From: an uncultured bacterium | Lineage (GTDB): Bacteria; Planctomycetota; UBA1135; GCA-002686595 | Direction: 5' to 3' | Assembly (NCBI GenBank): GCA_937905825.1 | Contig: CALCXM010000083.1 | Span: forward strand, 62,001-126,000 | Length of the DNA: 64,000 nucleotides | Part shown: piece by piece, positions 44,997-53,183 of the stretch | How positions within the stretch are numbered: position 1 is the stretch's first letter | Layout: every line of letters starts with the position of its first letter | Program-made: the position numbers and the translations under genes | Notes under the pieces: model-generated | Database searches by the model: none | What the model saw: the letters and a program-made list of their open reading frames with translations, nothing else | Told to the model about the DNA's origin: nothing

Positions 44997-45607
44997 CGCG
45001 CACGTGTCCCGTCTCTCAAGCATGCCATCCGTTCTTCGGACTCTTCGCGTTGCTCGTCTGCAGTGCCTGCCACGCACAATCCACCTACGTTGGCTGGAAC
45101 GTCAGCCGGCCGGAATTCAACCAGGTTGAAACCACCCTGAGCGGACCGCTGATCGGTTGGAACTACGCCCTGCACGACGACAAGAGCACCTTTGCGGAAC
45201 TCGGCTATCAGCGCAACGGGGCGGACAGCTTGCAACTCAGTTCAATCCGCTCTGGACTCTTAGGTCCCACCATTTCTGCGGGCCAGCTCGACCTCCGAGG
45301 ACGCATGGACTTTGGCTACAGCGTGGCGCGCTTCGTTCTATTCGAGAATTCAAACAGCCTGTTCTCCTTCGGGCTCTCCATTCAACCGACCTTGCACCTG
45401 ACCGATGACCTAGCCTTGACGGGCCTCATCGGCTACCGCTTCTATTACGACCAAACCAGGAAGAGGCGCTGCGCGGACGGATCCCATGCGGACGGTGAGG
45501 GCGCAGCAACCTGCTTGGATCACGGGGGTATCGAAGAGGACTATCCAGATCGCATCGGCGACGCCCATGGCCCCGAGTTCACCATCGGAATCCTCTACCG
45601 TCACTGA
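44993..45607 (+). CDS. Predicted outer-membrane beta-barrel-type protein
   Basis: 204 residues from a TTG that overlaps the glpD stop (TTGA). Signal peptide HPFFGLFALLVCSACHAQS, then alternating strands with Gly/Tyr/Phe-rich turns (GPLIGWNYALHDDKSTFAELGYQRNG, LALTGLIGYRFYYD) and a C-terminal aromatic-ended strand (EFTIGILYRH) typical of outer membrane barrels. An eight-strand barrel fits by size. Co-transcription with GDPD and GlpD suggests uptake or remodelling of glycerol-phosphate compounds (inference). Confidence 0.65.
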   Translation: MTRTCPVSQACHPFFGLFALLVCSACHAQSTYVGWNVSRPEFNQVETTLSGPLIGWNYALHDDKSTFAELGYQRNGADSLQLSSIRSGLLGPTISAGQLDLRGRMDFGYSVARFVLFENSNSLFSFGLSIQPTLHLTDDLALTGLIGYRFYYDQTRKRRCADGSHADGEGAATCLDHGGIEEDYPDRIGDAHGPEFTIGILYRH

Positions 45608-45694
45608 GTGAAGTTCCCGCTCCCGATCTCTGCGTGACCTGCAAGATGGACGGGCAAGCCTGCCGCTGTTCGAAGCCCCGCCCTGGCGCGGGAC

Positions 45695-47266
45695 TTACTG
45701 CACGGGCGCCGTTAAGCGCGAGAGCTTGACGGCGAACTGAAACCAACGGGAACGACTTGATAGGTTCTCGATGCCAACCTCATTGGAACGGGCGAAGTCC
45801 GCTTCGAACATGGCCTCCATTTGAGTCGCAAAGGCCCGGTTCGCCACCACCATGGTGATTTCAAAGTTGAGTCGGAAGGAGCGATTGTCCAGGTTCGCCG
45901 TGCCCACCACGGAAAGGTCGTCATCCAGCAAGAGCGCCTTCTGATGCAGGAAGCCAGGCTGATAGCGATAGATCTTGATCCCGTAGCCCTCCAGGTCTTC
46001 CAAGTATGAAAACGAAGAGAGGTAGACGAGCAAGTGGTCGGCCTTTTCCGGCAACAGGATCCGAACATCGACTCCACGCAAAGCCGCGATTTGAAGGGCG
46101 GAGACCACCGATTCGTCCGGCACGAAGTACGGGGATGCGATCCACAGGCGTTGCTTGGCGCAACCGATCGTGTGCACGAAGAACAGGCTCGCCGACTCGA
46201 TCATATCTGCGGGCCCCGAGGGCAGCGAGAGAACGTCCATGGCCCCGTGCTCGGAGGCCTGGGGCGTCCAATCCATGTCCGGAATGCCACCTGTCGCGAA
46301 GAACCAATCCTCCAGGAAGCTGAGTTGCACGCATTGCACCACAGGCCCTTCCACGCGCAGATGCGTGTCGCGCCATTCCCCCACGTCCGCGTCCTTGCCC
46401 TGGTACTCGTCGCCGATGTTCGCGCCCCCCACCCAGGTGGTGCGACCGTCGACGATCACAATCTTGCGATGGTTGCGGAAATTGATCTGGAAACGATTGT
46501 TGGGCCCGCGGGTCGTCAGGAACGAATGCACGTGAACGCCCGCCCTGGAGAGCGTGTCCAGGTAGCTGTTGGGCAACTGATAGCAGCCGATTTCGTCGTA
46601 AAGGAAATAGACCCGCACGCCAGCCTTGGCCCGCTCGATCAGACAAGCCTGGAACTCCGTGCCGAGTTCGTCATCGCGCACGATGTAGAATTGGACCAAG
46701 ACGTACTCCTCAGCGCTTTGAATCCCTTCTAGGATGGAAGGGAAAATCTCGCTGCCATCGATCAGCAACTGAACGTCGTTGGAACTCGTGAAGGGCATCT
46801 TGGCCAAGGACTCCATGGCCTTCATGCGATCGCCGGTGTCGGGCAACTGGCTACGAAAGGCTTCTTCAAAGCTGCGCAACTCCAAGCCCATGGAAGCGAC
46901 CTCCGAGACACCCGAGCGACGGGCGCGCATGTAGCCTTGGAACTTGCGACGCCCGAACACCACGTAGAGCGGAACGGACAGATAGGGCAACAGCACCAAA
47001 CTGACTACCCAAGCGACGGCGCCCTGGGCGGTACGAGTGTGCACGATGGCCCGGTACGCGCAAAACATGCCCGCCAGGTGCACGAGCGGGATGAGCGCCA
47101 GCAATTCCAGGTCGATCCCAATCGGGCCAAGCTGTCCGAAGGGTCCAAGCAGCCCCAGCGATTCGAACATCCCTAGAGGCGCAAGCAAACGGGTGGGGTC
47201 GAGCAACACGACCGAATGGAGCGAGCTAACCAATTCGAGTAGGTGCTGGAGCAATGAGAACAACAT
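45695..47266 (-). CDS. cls: Cardiolipin synthase (phospholipase D family)
   Basis: Joins two phosphatidylglycerols to cardiolipin. Several hydrophobic segments in the first 110 residues, then two HKD motifs: NFRNHRKIVIVDGRTTWVGGANIGDEY and GFLHQKALLLDDDLSVVGTANLDNRS, each with His, Lys, Asp and the Gly-Asn context of Cls. About 523 residues, typical of Cls/ClsA. Start ATG 47266, or TTG 47290 eight codons earlier; neither has a strong ribosome binding site. Confidence 0.92.
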   Translation of the reverse strand: MLFSLLQHLLELVSSLHSVVLLDPTRLLAPLGMFESLGLLGPFGQLGPIGIDLELLALIPLVHLAGMFCAYRAIVHTRTAQGAVAWVVSLVLLPYLSVPLYVVFGRRKFQGYMRARRSGVSEVASMGLELRSFEEAFRSQLPDTGDRMKAMESLAKMPFTSSNDVQLLIDGSEIFPSILEGIQSAEEYVLVQFYIVRDDELGTEFQACLIERAKAGVRVYFLYDEIGCYQLPNSYLDTLSRAGVHVHSFLTTRGPNNRFQINFRNHRKIVIVDGRTTWVGGANIGDEYQGKDADVGEWRDTHLRVEGPVVQCVQLSFLEDWFFATGGIPDMDWTPQASEHGAMDVLSLPSGPADMIESASLFFVHTIGCAKQRLWIASPYFVPDESVVSALQIAALRGVDVRILLPEKADHLLVYLSSFSYLEDLEGYGIKIYRYQPGFLHQKALLLDDDLSVVGTANLDNRSFRLNFEITMVVANRAFATQMEAMFEADFARSNEVGIENLSSRSRWFQFAVKLSRLTAPVQ

Positions 47267-47324
47267 GGCAAACAGCAGGGCAGGTTCCAACTAAACAACC
47301 GCCTGCCAGCGCAGTGCATCCATC

Positions 47325-47340
47325 CCCGCCCGCGGGCGGG
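47325..47340. promoter_or_regulatory. 16-bp GC palindrome in a divergent gap
   Basis: CCCGCCCGCGGGCGGG, a perfect palindrome, followed at 47343-47360 by GGTCCCC-GTGCAT-GGGGCC. Between cls and the histidine phosphatase. Role unknown. Confidence 0.3.
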
Positions 47341-47494
47341 TCGGTCCCCGTGCATGGGGCCGCGTCGCCAGATGCGGCGCGCAGAGTGTCTTGTTGCCAT
47401 TCCTGATCACAGGGGAAAGACTACGAGTTCCGAGCACGAGGAAACAGGTCGGGCTCAGACGATTCCCCGCGCTCATCACTCAGCGCTCCAGGCA

Positions 47495-47508
47495 TCATGA
47501 GCTCATGA
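47495..47508. promoter_or_regulatory. 14-bp palindrome upstream of the histidine phosphatase
   Basis: TCATGAGCTCATGA, a perfect palindrome, 62-75 bases before the ATG at 47570 and 28 bases upstream of a possible -35 (TCGACT). Candidate operator. Confidence 0.3.
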
Positions 47509-47535
47509 GTGAACCACGAATGATCCCCGCCCCCA

Positions 47536-47563
47536 TCGACTCGCGCGGGGATGCGGCTAGAAT
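47536..47563 (+). promoter_or_regulatory. Promoter with nearly leaderless start
   Basis: TCGACT, 16 bases, TAGAAT; the -10 ends six bases before the ATG at 47570, so transcription would begin at about the start codon. No ribosome binding site. Confidence 0.45.
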
Positions 47564-47569
47564 CTCCCC

Positions 47570-48265
47570 ATGAAAGCCATTGGACCCCCGGAACGCCCGG
47601 CCTCAATTCCCCTGCCAACCCAGGATTTACCCCGGGCCAAGAGCCACGGGAAGGGGCTGCGCCTGTGGTTCGTGCGCCATGCGGAAGTCGCCGCTCGCTA
47701 CCACGAGATGGCCTATGGTTCCATGAACGTGGAGCTGAGTGAAGAGGGCCAACAGCAGACGGCGCGCATGGGCGAGGCCTTCCGTCACATTCCAGTGGCA
47801 CGCATCTTGAGTTCGGACTTGGATCGGGCGCGGGTCATGGGCGAGGCCATTTCTGCCGCCACGGGCGTCCCCGTGGAAAGCCATGTGGGCCTACGCGAAA
47901 TGAATCGCGGAGACTGGCAAGGCATTCCCAAGGTCGACTTCATCGAGTTTTGGCACAAGCAGGCCGCGACCTATTGGCGTGATCCCTATCGCTGGCACGC
48001 GCCCGGCGGTGAGGGCGACGAGTTGCTGTTCAAGCGCGCCTACCCCCTGCTCGCTGATCCCATCGAAAGCGGAGCCGACGGCATCCTCGTGGTGACGGCC
48101 CACGGCCAGTTGATTCGCGTGCTGCTCTCTCGCTTCCTGGGACTCAGCGTGCCGGAAAGCTACGACTACTACCCCGACCCCGCCCACGGCACGTGCCTGG
48201 TGGATGGGCCCGACGGTTGGGAACTGGTGGCGCGCAACCTAAGTCCGGAACAAGTGTCCCAGTGA
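47570..48265 (+). CDS. Histidine phosphatase family protein
   Basis: 231 residues of the phosphoglycerate-mutase-like superfamily. The phospho-His motif reads LWFVRHAEVA (RHA instead of the usual RHG), then ILSSDLDRARVMGEAI and the second His in VVTAHGQLIRVLLSRFLG. A 27-residue Pro-rich N-terminal segment precedes the domain. Substrate unknown. Overlaps the glycosyltransferase downstream by GTGA; alpha-ribazole, GlmM-like or phospho-sugar hydrolysis are possible roles. Confidence 0.88.
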   Translation: MKAIGPPERPASIPLPTQDLPRAKSHGKGLRLWFVRHAEVAARYHEMAYGSMNVELSEEGQQQTARMGEAFRHIPVARILSSDLDRARVMGEAISAATGVPVESHVGLREMNRGDWQGIPKVDFIEFWHKQAATYWRDPYRWHAPGGEGDELLFKRAYPLLADPIESGADGILVVTAHGQLIRVLLSRFLGLSVPESYDYYPDPAHGTCLVDGPDGWELVARNLSPEQVSQ

Positions 48266-49410
48266 GTCGAGTTCTCTTCTTGGCGCCCGCGCCTCCCTGG
48301 CCCGGGGACAACGGTGGCCGCATTCGGACGGCTGCTTTGCTGCGCCAGCTTTCCAAGGACCACGAGATCACCCTCTGGTGCGTGGCCAAGGAAGACGGTT
48401 CAACCACTGGCGAAGAAGTCAGCGCGGAACTCTGCGCGCACTTGGAGATCTTTGCCCGAACGCAGCCCTCTTGGTTGCAGCAATTGTCCGGTCCGATTCA
48501 AGAACAGTGGTTCGCTTCGGAGCCCCTGCGACGCCGCTTGCAGGACATCTCCTCGGCGCAGTTCGATCTCATTCATGTGGATGAACTCTGCCTGATTCGC
48601 CATCTCCCGCCCAAGCTCTCCGTTCCCGTGGTTCAGCACCACCACAAGCTCGACTACGAGTTGGCTGGAGCCCTGCGGCCCCCCGGTGCACGTCGCAAGC
48701 TAGAGCTGGAACGCTGGCAGCGCCTGGAACAAGAGAGCGTCGCGCGCACCAGGCATCATGTGTTTTGCTCGCAAGAGGACGCCCAACGCTTTGCCAAACG
48801 TCACAGCGCCGTTCAAACGCTCGTGGTTCCCAATGGCGTCGACACACACTTCTTTGACGGCCCTGGTCCGCCCCGTTACGCGGCTCGTCTCTTGCTGCTC
48901 GGCGACCTGGAGTACGAACCCAATCGCCGCGGCATCCAGTCCTTTCTCGATGAAGTTTGGCCCAGCTTGCGCGCGGCCCGCGGGGACCTGCAACTCTCCA
49001 TTGTTGGCCGAGGTGCCGAGTCCCCGGATGCCGCGCAACTTCCTGCAGGAGTCCAATGGATCGGCGAGGTGTCCGACGTGCGCCCTTGGCTAGCCCAAGC
49101 CAGCGCATTGGTGGTGCCCCTCGGAGTCGGCGGCGGCACGCGCCTCAAAATTTTGGAAGCGGCCGCCGCGCGCTGCCCGGTGCTCACCACCCGCGTGGGA
49201 CTCGAGGGCCTGCGCCTCGTCCACGGGGAGCACTTGCTGGCCGTGGAGAGCATTGCCGACTTGCGCGCGGGGGTTCTTGATTGCTTGAACTATCCCGAGC
49301 GTGCGGCGGGCCGAGCGACCTACGCCAAGGAGTTCGTGCGCAGGCACTACGAGTGGCGCGAGATCGCGCGAACTCTGGCGGATGGCTGGCGCAGGTTTAG
49401 CGCGGGCTAG
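48262..49410 (+). CDS. Glycosyltransferase family 4 protein
   Basis: 382 residues. N-terminal LAPAPPWPGDNGGRIRTAALLRQLSKDHEITL is characteristic of a glycosyltransferase subgroup seen in polysaccharide export clusters; the C-terminal donor domain has RLLLLGDLEYEPNRRGIQSFLDEVW and PLGVGGGTRLKILEAAAARCPVLTT. GTG start on the phosphatase stop. Convergent with two other GT4 genes. Confidence 0.88.
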   Translation: MSRVLFLAPAPPWPGDNGGRIRTAALLRQLSKDHEITLWCVAKEDGSTTGEEVSAELCAHLEIFARTQPSWLQQLSGPIQEQWFASEPLRRRLQDISSAQFDLIHVDELCLIRHLPPKLSVPVVQHHHKLDYELAGALRPPGARRKLELERWQRLEQESVARTRHHVFCSQEDAQRFAKRHSAVQTLVVPNGVDTHFFDGPGPPRYAARLLLLGDLEYEPNRRGIQSFLDEVWPSLRAARGDLQLSIVGRGAESPDAAQLPAGVQWIGEVSDVRPWLAQASALVVPLGVGGGTRLKILEAAAARCPVLTTRVGLEGLRLVHGEHLLAVESIADLRAGVLDCLNYPERAAGRATYAKEFVRRHYEWREIARTLADGWRRFSAG

Positions 49411-49444
49411 GACGAGCTTCCATTTTCGCGCAAAGCGACTCGCG

Positions 49445-50587
49445 TCAGGCCTTGTCTTCGACGAAGCGCTTGAGCGCCCCCTTCCAAACGTCGGCGTCCC
49501 CCGCCGCGAGCGCGTGCCCCGGGGACTCCTGCAACCCTCCGCGATCTGTGACGAACACGGGCAAGCCCGCCAGCGCCGCTTCGTAGGCCACCAGGCCAAA
49601 GACTTCTTCCCACAAGGAAGGCACGCAAACCAAGTCGAGCCCCGCGAAGATCAGCGGCAAGTCGGATGGCCCGTAGGTTCCGTGCCAGCGCACGCGAGGC
49701 TCTTCCCGCAGCAGCGACCGGAACGCGTCCCCGTAACTTTCATCTCCGTGGTAATCCGAAAGCGGTCCGTAGACCTCCAGGGAAAAGGGCTCTCCCAAGT
49801 CCGCCACCCAGCGCGCGAGCTCGAGCACGCCCTTGCTCGGTTGCACGCTCCCGAGCACACCCACGCGAACATGGGAGGGATCGAAGGGGCGGCGAGGCGG
49901 GAGCCAAATGGGCTTATCGACGACGTTGGGCTCGACCTGCAACTTTGCAGAAGGCACACCGCAACGCAGGAACTGCTCGATTGCGCCTTCGGAAGGAACT
50001 AGCACTCGCTCGCAGGACTCGATGGCCTTGACCATAAGAGCCTGTCTGCGCTCAACGGCTTTCGAAGCTTCTGTTGCTGCTCCAAGCTGCGGCCAAGTGC
50101 GCGACCAACAATCGGCGCAACGCGGCAAGTCGATCTCGGCACACGCCTCCCCGTCCACGGACCACATCTGCCCGCGGGGACAAACGGCGTGGTAATCGTG
50201 CAAGGTCCAATCAAAGGAGATGCCTTGCTCCCGCAGCAAGGGCGGCAATCCGAGACCGAACGCGGAAAGGTGTTGCAGGTGCAAGTGCTCGAGAGCATGG
50301 AGCCTTGTCCAACGCAGCACCTCCTGTTCCTTTTGTGGCTGCAAGTTGAGGGAATCAAAACCACGGCACTCGGCGTCCTGCGGCAAGCAAGCCAGTCGCC
50401 GCACGCACACGCCCGCCTCCCAAGCTTCCGAAGCGTCGGCTCCCGCTTTGCCCAAGGCGAGAACGTGAACCTCCCTGCCCTGGCGCGCTTGCGCTTGAGC
50501 GAGGCGACGGGTGACCCGTTGCACCCCTCCTGGAAAATCCCAATCGAGGCCCACCACAAAACCGATCCGGTGTGGCCCGGCGTTCAC
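49445..50587 (-). CDS. Glycosyltransferase family 4 protein
   Basis: 380 residues from GTG 50587, which overlaps the upstream gene stop (GTGA). GFVVGLDWDFPGGVQRVTRRLAQAQ starts the acceptor domain; VGVLGSVQPSKGVLELARWVADLG and CVPSLWEEVFGLVAYEAALAGLPVFV form the donor site. The middle has four Cys (CPRG, CAEI, CADC) in a cluster seen in several GT4 enzymes. The longer open frame upstream is antisense noise. Confidence 0.88.
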   Translation of the reverse strand: MNAGPHRIGFVVGLDWDFPGGVQRVTRRLAQAQARQGREVHVLALGKAGADASEAWEAGVCVRRLACLPQDAECRGFDSLNLQPQKEQEVLRWTRLHALEHLHLQHLSAFGLGLPPLLREQGISFDWTLHDYHAVCPRGQMWSVDGEACAEIDLPRCADCWSRTWPQLGAATEASKAVERRQALMVKAIESCERVLVPSEGAIEQFLRCGVPSAKLQVEPNVVDKPIWLPPRRPFDPSHVRVGVLGSVQPSKGVLELARWVADLGEPFSLEVYGPLSDYHGDESYGDAFRSLLREEPRVRWHGTYGPSDLPLIFAGLDLVCVPSLWEEVFGLVAYEAALAGLPVFVTDRGGLQESPGHALAAGDADVWKGALKRFVEDKA

Positions 50588-51936
50588 AGGGAGGGAACCT
50601 TCTCGCGCGCGGGGTTGTGCTTCGGTAGCGTCACGATCGAACTGCCATAGATCGATTCGATGCGGTCCAAGTGATCTCCGTAGCGCACCAAGGGATCGAC
50701 CTTCACGTGCTTCAGCTCTCCGGCGATCACTCGCGACATGGCGCGCGCCAGGTCCTCGGGGTCCCCCGCCTTGAACAGCAACCCGTGCTTCCCGTCTTCC
50801 AAGACCTCCGCGACTCCGGGAACATCGCTGGCGATCACTGGCACCCCTGCGCAACGTGCTTGCAAAATCGTCAGGGGCGCGTTCTCGATCCACTCGGAAG
50901 GAACCACCACACAATCGGTGTTCGCCAAAACTTGCGGAGCGCGCAAGGGTTCGAAGGGACCACAATCGGTCACGCGCCGGGGCAGGTCGGAGAGCAGCGA
51001 CCGGGCGTACATGCGATGACGATCCCGGCCCCCGTTGCCGTGCAATTGAACGCTCCACTCTTCGACGGATTCGGGCAGCTGCCGTTCCAATTGGCGAGTG
51101 GCGTCCAAGAGACAGGCGAGGCCCTTGTGGGGCATGTACTGGCTCATGTAGACAAAGCGCGAGCCGCGAGTGGCAACGCGCGCGCGATCGTAGAGATGTT
51201 CGTCGATGCCATAGGGCAGGCAAGTGGACGAGCCCAGGGGAACGCCGGCGCGCAGTAGCTCGACTTGCATGGAGCGCGTGGGAAAGATCCAATGATCTAC
51301 ATGGCGCGCGGCTCGCATGACCTGCGCGCGGCGTTCGTCGATGTCCTTGGCCATCACCAGACGCCCGGCACCACCAACCGATGCCAAGCCGCGCACGGCC
51401 AGTCGCCGCAATTCACTGGGCAGCATGGGCGCATCCCACTGGCCGGGTTCGCGAATGCAGCGAGCGCAAGTCTGCGCGTCCGGGACCCCGTCGCAACGCA
51501 ACGATTGGTTGTTGAATAGTTGACCCCGATGGCAGATCAAGCCGAGGTCCGTGGGCGTCACCAGGGTGCGCGCGCCGCTGGCCTTGGCGATCGCGGGCAG
51601 ACCGATCGAAAGCCCCCAAAGCAGATGCAGGAAGTGAACGACGTCCGGCTGCTCCTTTTCTACCAGCTGTGCGAAGGCGCGCTCGACGCCCTCGCATTGA
51701 TAGCTATCCCGAAAGGACTTGCGCGGATCCCCGGCGTTGGCCACTTCGAAAATCGAGAGGCCCTCGCGCTCGATGCGCTTGACTTGAAAGCGTTCGCGAT
51801 CGCCCGTGCGAACCGGGTAGAAGACCCCCACCTGCGCCCCGCGTTCCAACAATCCATGGGAGAGTTGGTGGGCGTAGTATTCCGTTCCCCATTGCCCGCT
51901 CGGCGGAAAGCCGTTGCAGACCAAGAGCACCTTCAA
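50584..51936 (-). CDS. Glycosyltransferase family 4 protein
   Basis: About 450 residues from TTG 51936, which puts KVLLVCNGFPPSGQWGTEYYAHQLSHGL at the N-terminus as usual for GT4; the frame is open further upstream into the ferredoxin-like gene, so the start is uncertain. Middle four-Cys cluster (CHRG, CDGV, CARC) as in the next gene; donor domain RFVYMSQYMPHKGLACLLDATRQL and VVPSEWIENAPLTILQARCAGVPVIASD. Paralogous to the gene it overlaps. Confidence 0.87.
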   Translation of the reverse strand: MKVLLVCNGFPPSGQWGTEYYAHQLSHGLLERGAQVGVFYPVRTGDRERFQVKRIEREGLSIFEVANAGDPRKSFRDSYQCEGVERAFAQLVEKEQPDVVHFLHLLWGLSIGLPAIAKASGARTLVTPTDLGLICHRGQLFNNQSLRCDGVPDAQTCARCIREPGQWDAPMLPSELRRLAVRGLASVGGAGRLVMAKDIDERRAQVMRAARHVDHWIFPTRSMQVELLRAGVPLGSSTCLPYGIDEHLYDRARVATRGSRFVYMSQYMPHKGLACLLDATRQLERQLPESVEEWSVQLHGNGGRDRHRMYARSLLSDLPRRVTDCGPFEPLRAPQVLANTDCVVVPSEWIENAPLTILQARCAGVPVIASDVPGVAEVLEDGKHGLLFKAGDPEDLARAMSRVIAGELKHVKVDPLVRYGDHLDRIESIYGSSIVTLPKHNPAREKVPSL

Positions 51937-51958
51937 GGGATCGTTGGCAGGGACCGGC

Positions 51959-52276
51959 CTACGCTCCCTTGTAGACCAAGCGTTGCACGGCCTTGCCGCC
52001 GATGAAGTGCTCCTTGACGATCTCCGGAACATCTTCCGGGGTGACGTGCGCGTAGAAGGTGCCTTCGGGGTAGACGACCATGTTCACGCCGTCGTCACAG
52101 GGACCGAGGCAAGTGGTGCCGTTCATGCGCACGCGTCCCATCAGGTCATTCTCCATGATCGCAAACTGCATTTGCTCCATGACCTTGCCGGAGCCGATGT
52201 TCCCGCAGGAGCCGCCCGCTTGGGGGGGCCGGTTGGTGATGCAGACGAAAACGTGGAAGTCAGGGATCATGGACAT
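51959..52276 (-). CDS. Thioredoxin-like (2Fe-2S) ferredoxin
   Basis: 105 residues, a complete single domain: Cys12 (HVFVCITN), Cys24 (GGSCGN), Cys56 and Cys60 (TTCLGPCDDG) are the four ligands of a thioredoxin-like [2Fe-2S] ferredoxin. Ends YKGA just upstream of the GT4 gene. Carries electrons to an unknown partner; 112 bases downstream of the last Bat operon gene and on the same strand. Confidence 0.9.
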   Translation of the reverse strand: MSMIPDFHVFVCITNRPPQAGGSCGNIGSGKVMEQMQFAIMENDLMGRVRMNGTTCLGPCDDGVNMVVYPEGTFYAHVTPEDVPEIVKEHFIGGKAVQRLVYKGA

Positions 52277-52388
52277 GGGAACGAATCGGACTGGAGACCT
52301 AGCCAGGGCACCACTCGGAGCACTGCAGCCGGAGGGAATAGAAATGTCCCTCGATCATCGCCAGCTAGCCAGCCCGATGCAACACCTC

Positions 52389-53183
52389 TCAGCGATTGAG
52401 CGGGAAGAGGTCCAGGTCCTCGATCCAGCCCCGGCGTTTGCCGTCCACTTCCACCTCGATCCACCCGGGGATTTCATCCAGCTGGCGCAGAATGGTGCCC
52501 GCGTCGAGCTGCTCCACGCGCGTCGCATCGGGGCGCGGCTCGGCCCGTGCTGAGCCGCCCTTCTCGGCGATCACGAGGACCTGACGATGCCCCTCCGTCG
52601 CCTTGTGGCGGACCCAGGGGCCGAGGGCCAAGAGCCATAGCAGCAGGCCGAGGAAGACGAAGGCCTTGGAACGCCGGCCGCCACGCAGGGCCTCGTAGCC
52701 CAGGGCCAGGGCCAGGGGCAAGCACCCCAAGAGCGCCAGCAGCGAACTCTCCCCCGCGGTCCAGGTGCTGAGCAGTCGGTCGATCGTCGCCTTCAGATCG
52801 CCGCGGTCGGCCGCCTCCAAGCCCGCTTCCAAACGAGCCAGTTCAAGATTGGCCCAGGTGTCCTTGTCCCGCGGACGCAGGCGCAGGGCGGCGCTGTACC
52901 AAGCCACGCCGTCCAAGTGCCGGCTCTCGCGCAGAGCGAGTGTTCCGAGGTTGTAGCAGAGCCGCCCGCGCTGGCCGTCGTCTAGTTGCGCCGAGTCGTC
53001 CGCCAAGAGCTCCTCCCAAAGGTTGCGCGCGGTGGACAGATCTCCGGAACGGTAGGCGGCGGTGGCCGACTGGTCGCGGTCCGTAGACGGCAGACTGTTT
53101 TGTGCTGCGGCCCCTGGAGCTAGGCCTGCAAAGCACAGCACCAAGAGCAGCCAGAGTCCTGACAGGTGGTTGCGATTCAGCAC
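52389..53183 (-). CDS. batE: BatE-like TPR protein with C-terminal SH3 domain
   Basis: 264 residues from GTG 53183, which shares a base with the batD stop and has GGGAGG. Signal peptide (LSGLWLLLVLCFAGLAPGAAAQ), TPR helices (TAAYRSGDLSTARNLWEELL, LCYNLGTLALRES, HLDGVAWYSAALRLRPRDKDTWANLELA), two membrane segments at about 152-190, then a bacterial SH3 domain (GGSARAEPRPDATRVEQLDAGTILRQLDEIPGWIEVEV). BatE ends the aerotolerance operon in Bacteroides and relatives. Assignment by position and domains. Confidence 0.8.
   Translation of the reverse strand: MLNRNHLSGLWLLLVLCFAGLAPGAAAQNSLPSTDRDQSATAAYRSGDLSTARNLWEELLADDSAQLDDGQRGRLCYNLGTLALRESRHLDGVAWYSAALRLRPRDKDTWANLELARLEAGLEAADRGDLKATIDRLLSTWTAGESSLLALLGCLPLALALGYEALRGGRRSKAFVFLGLLLWLLALGPWVRHKATEGHRQVLVIAEKGGSARAEPRPDATRVEQLDAGTILRQLDEIPGWIEVEVDGKRRGWIEDLDLFPLNR

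Noticed and set aside
47536-47569. Ribosome binding site for the histidine phosphatase
   Set aside because: No GGAGG-like sequence within 15 bases; the -10 box occupies the place, so a leaderless start fits better.
50588-51292. N-terminal extension of the GT4 protein at 49445-50587
   Set aside because: It overlaps the upstream GT4 gene antiparallel in frame content; the GTG at 50587 starts at a proper domain edge.
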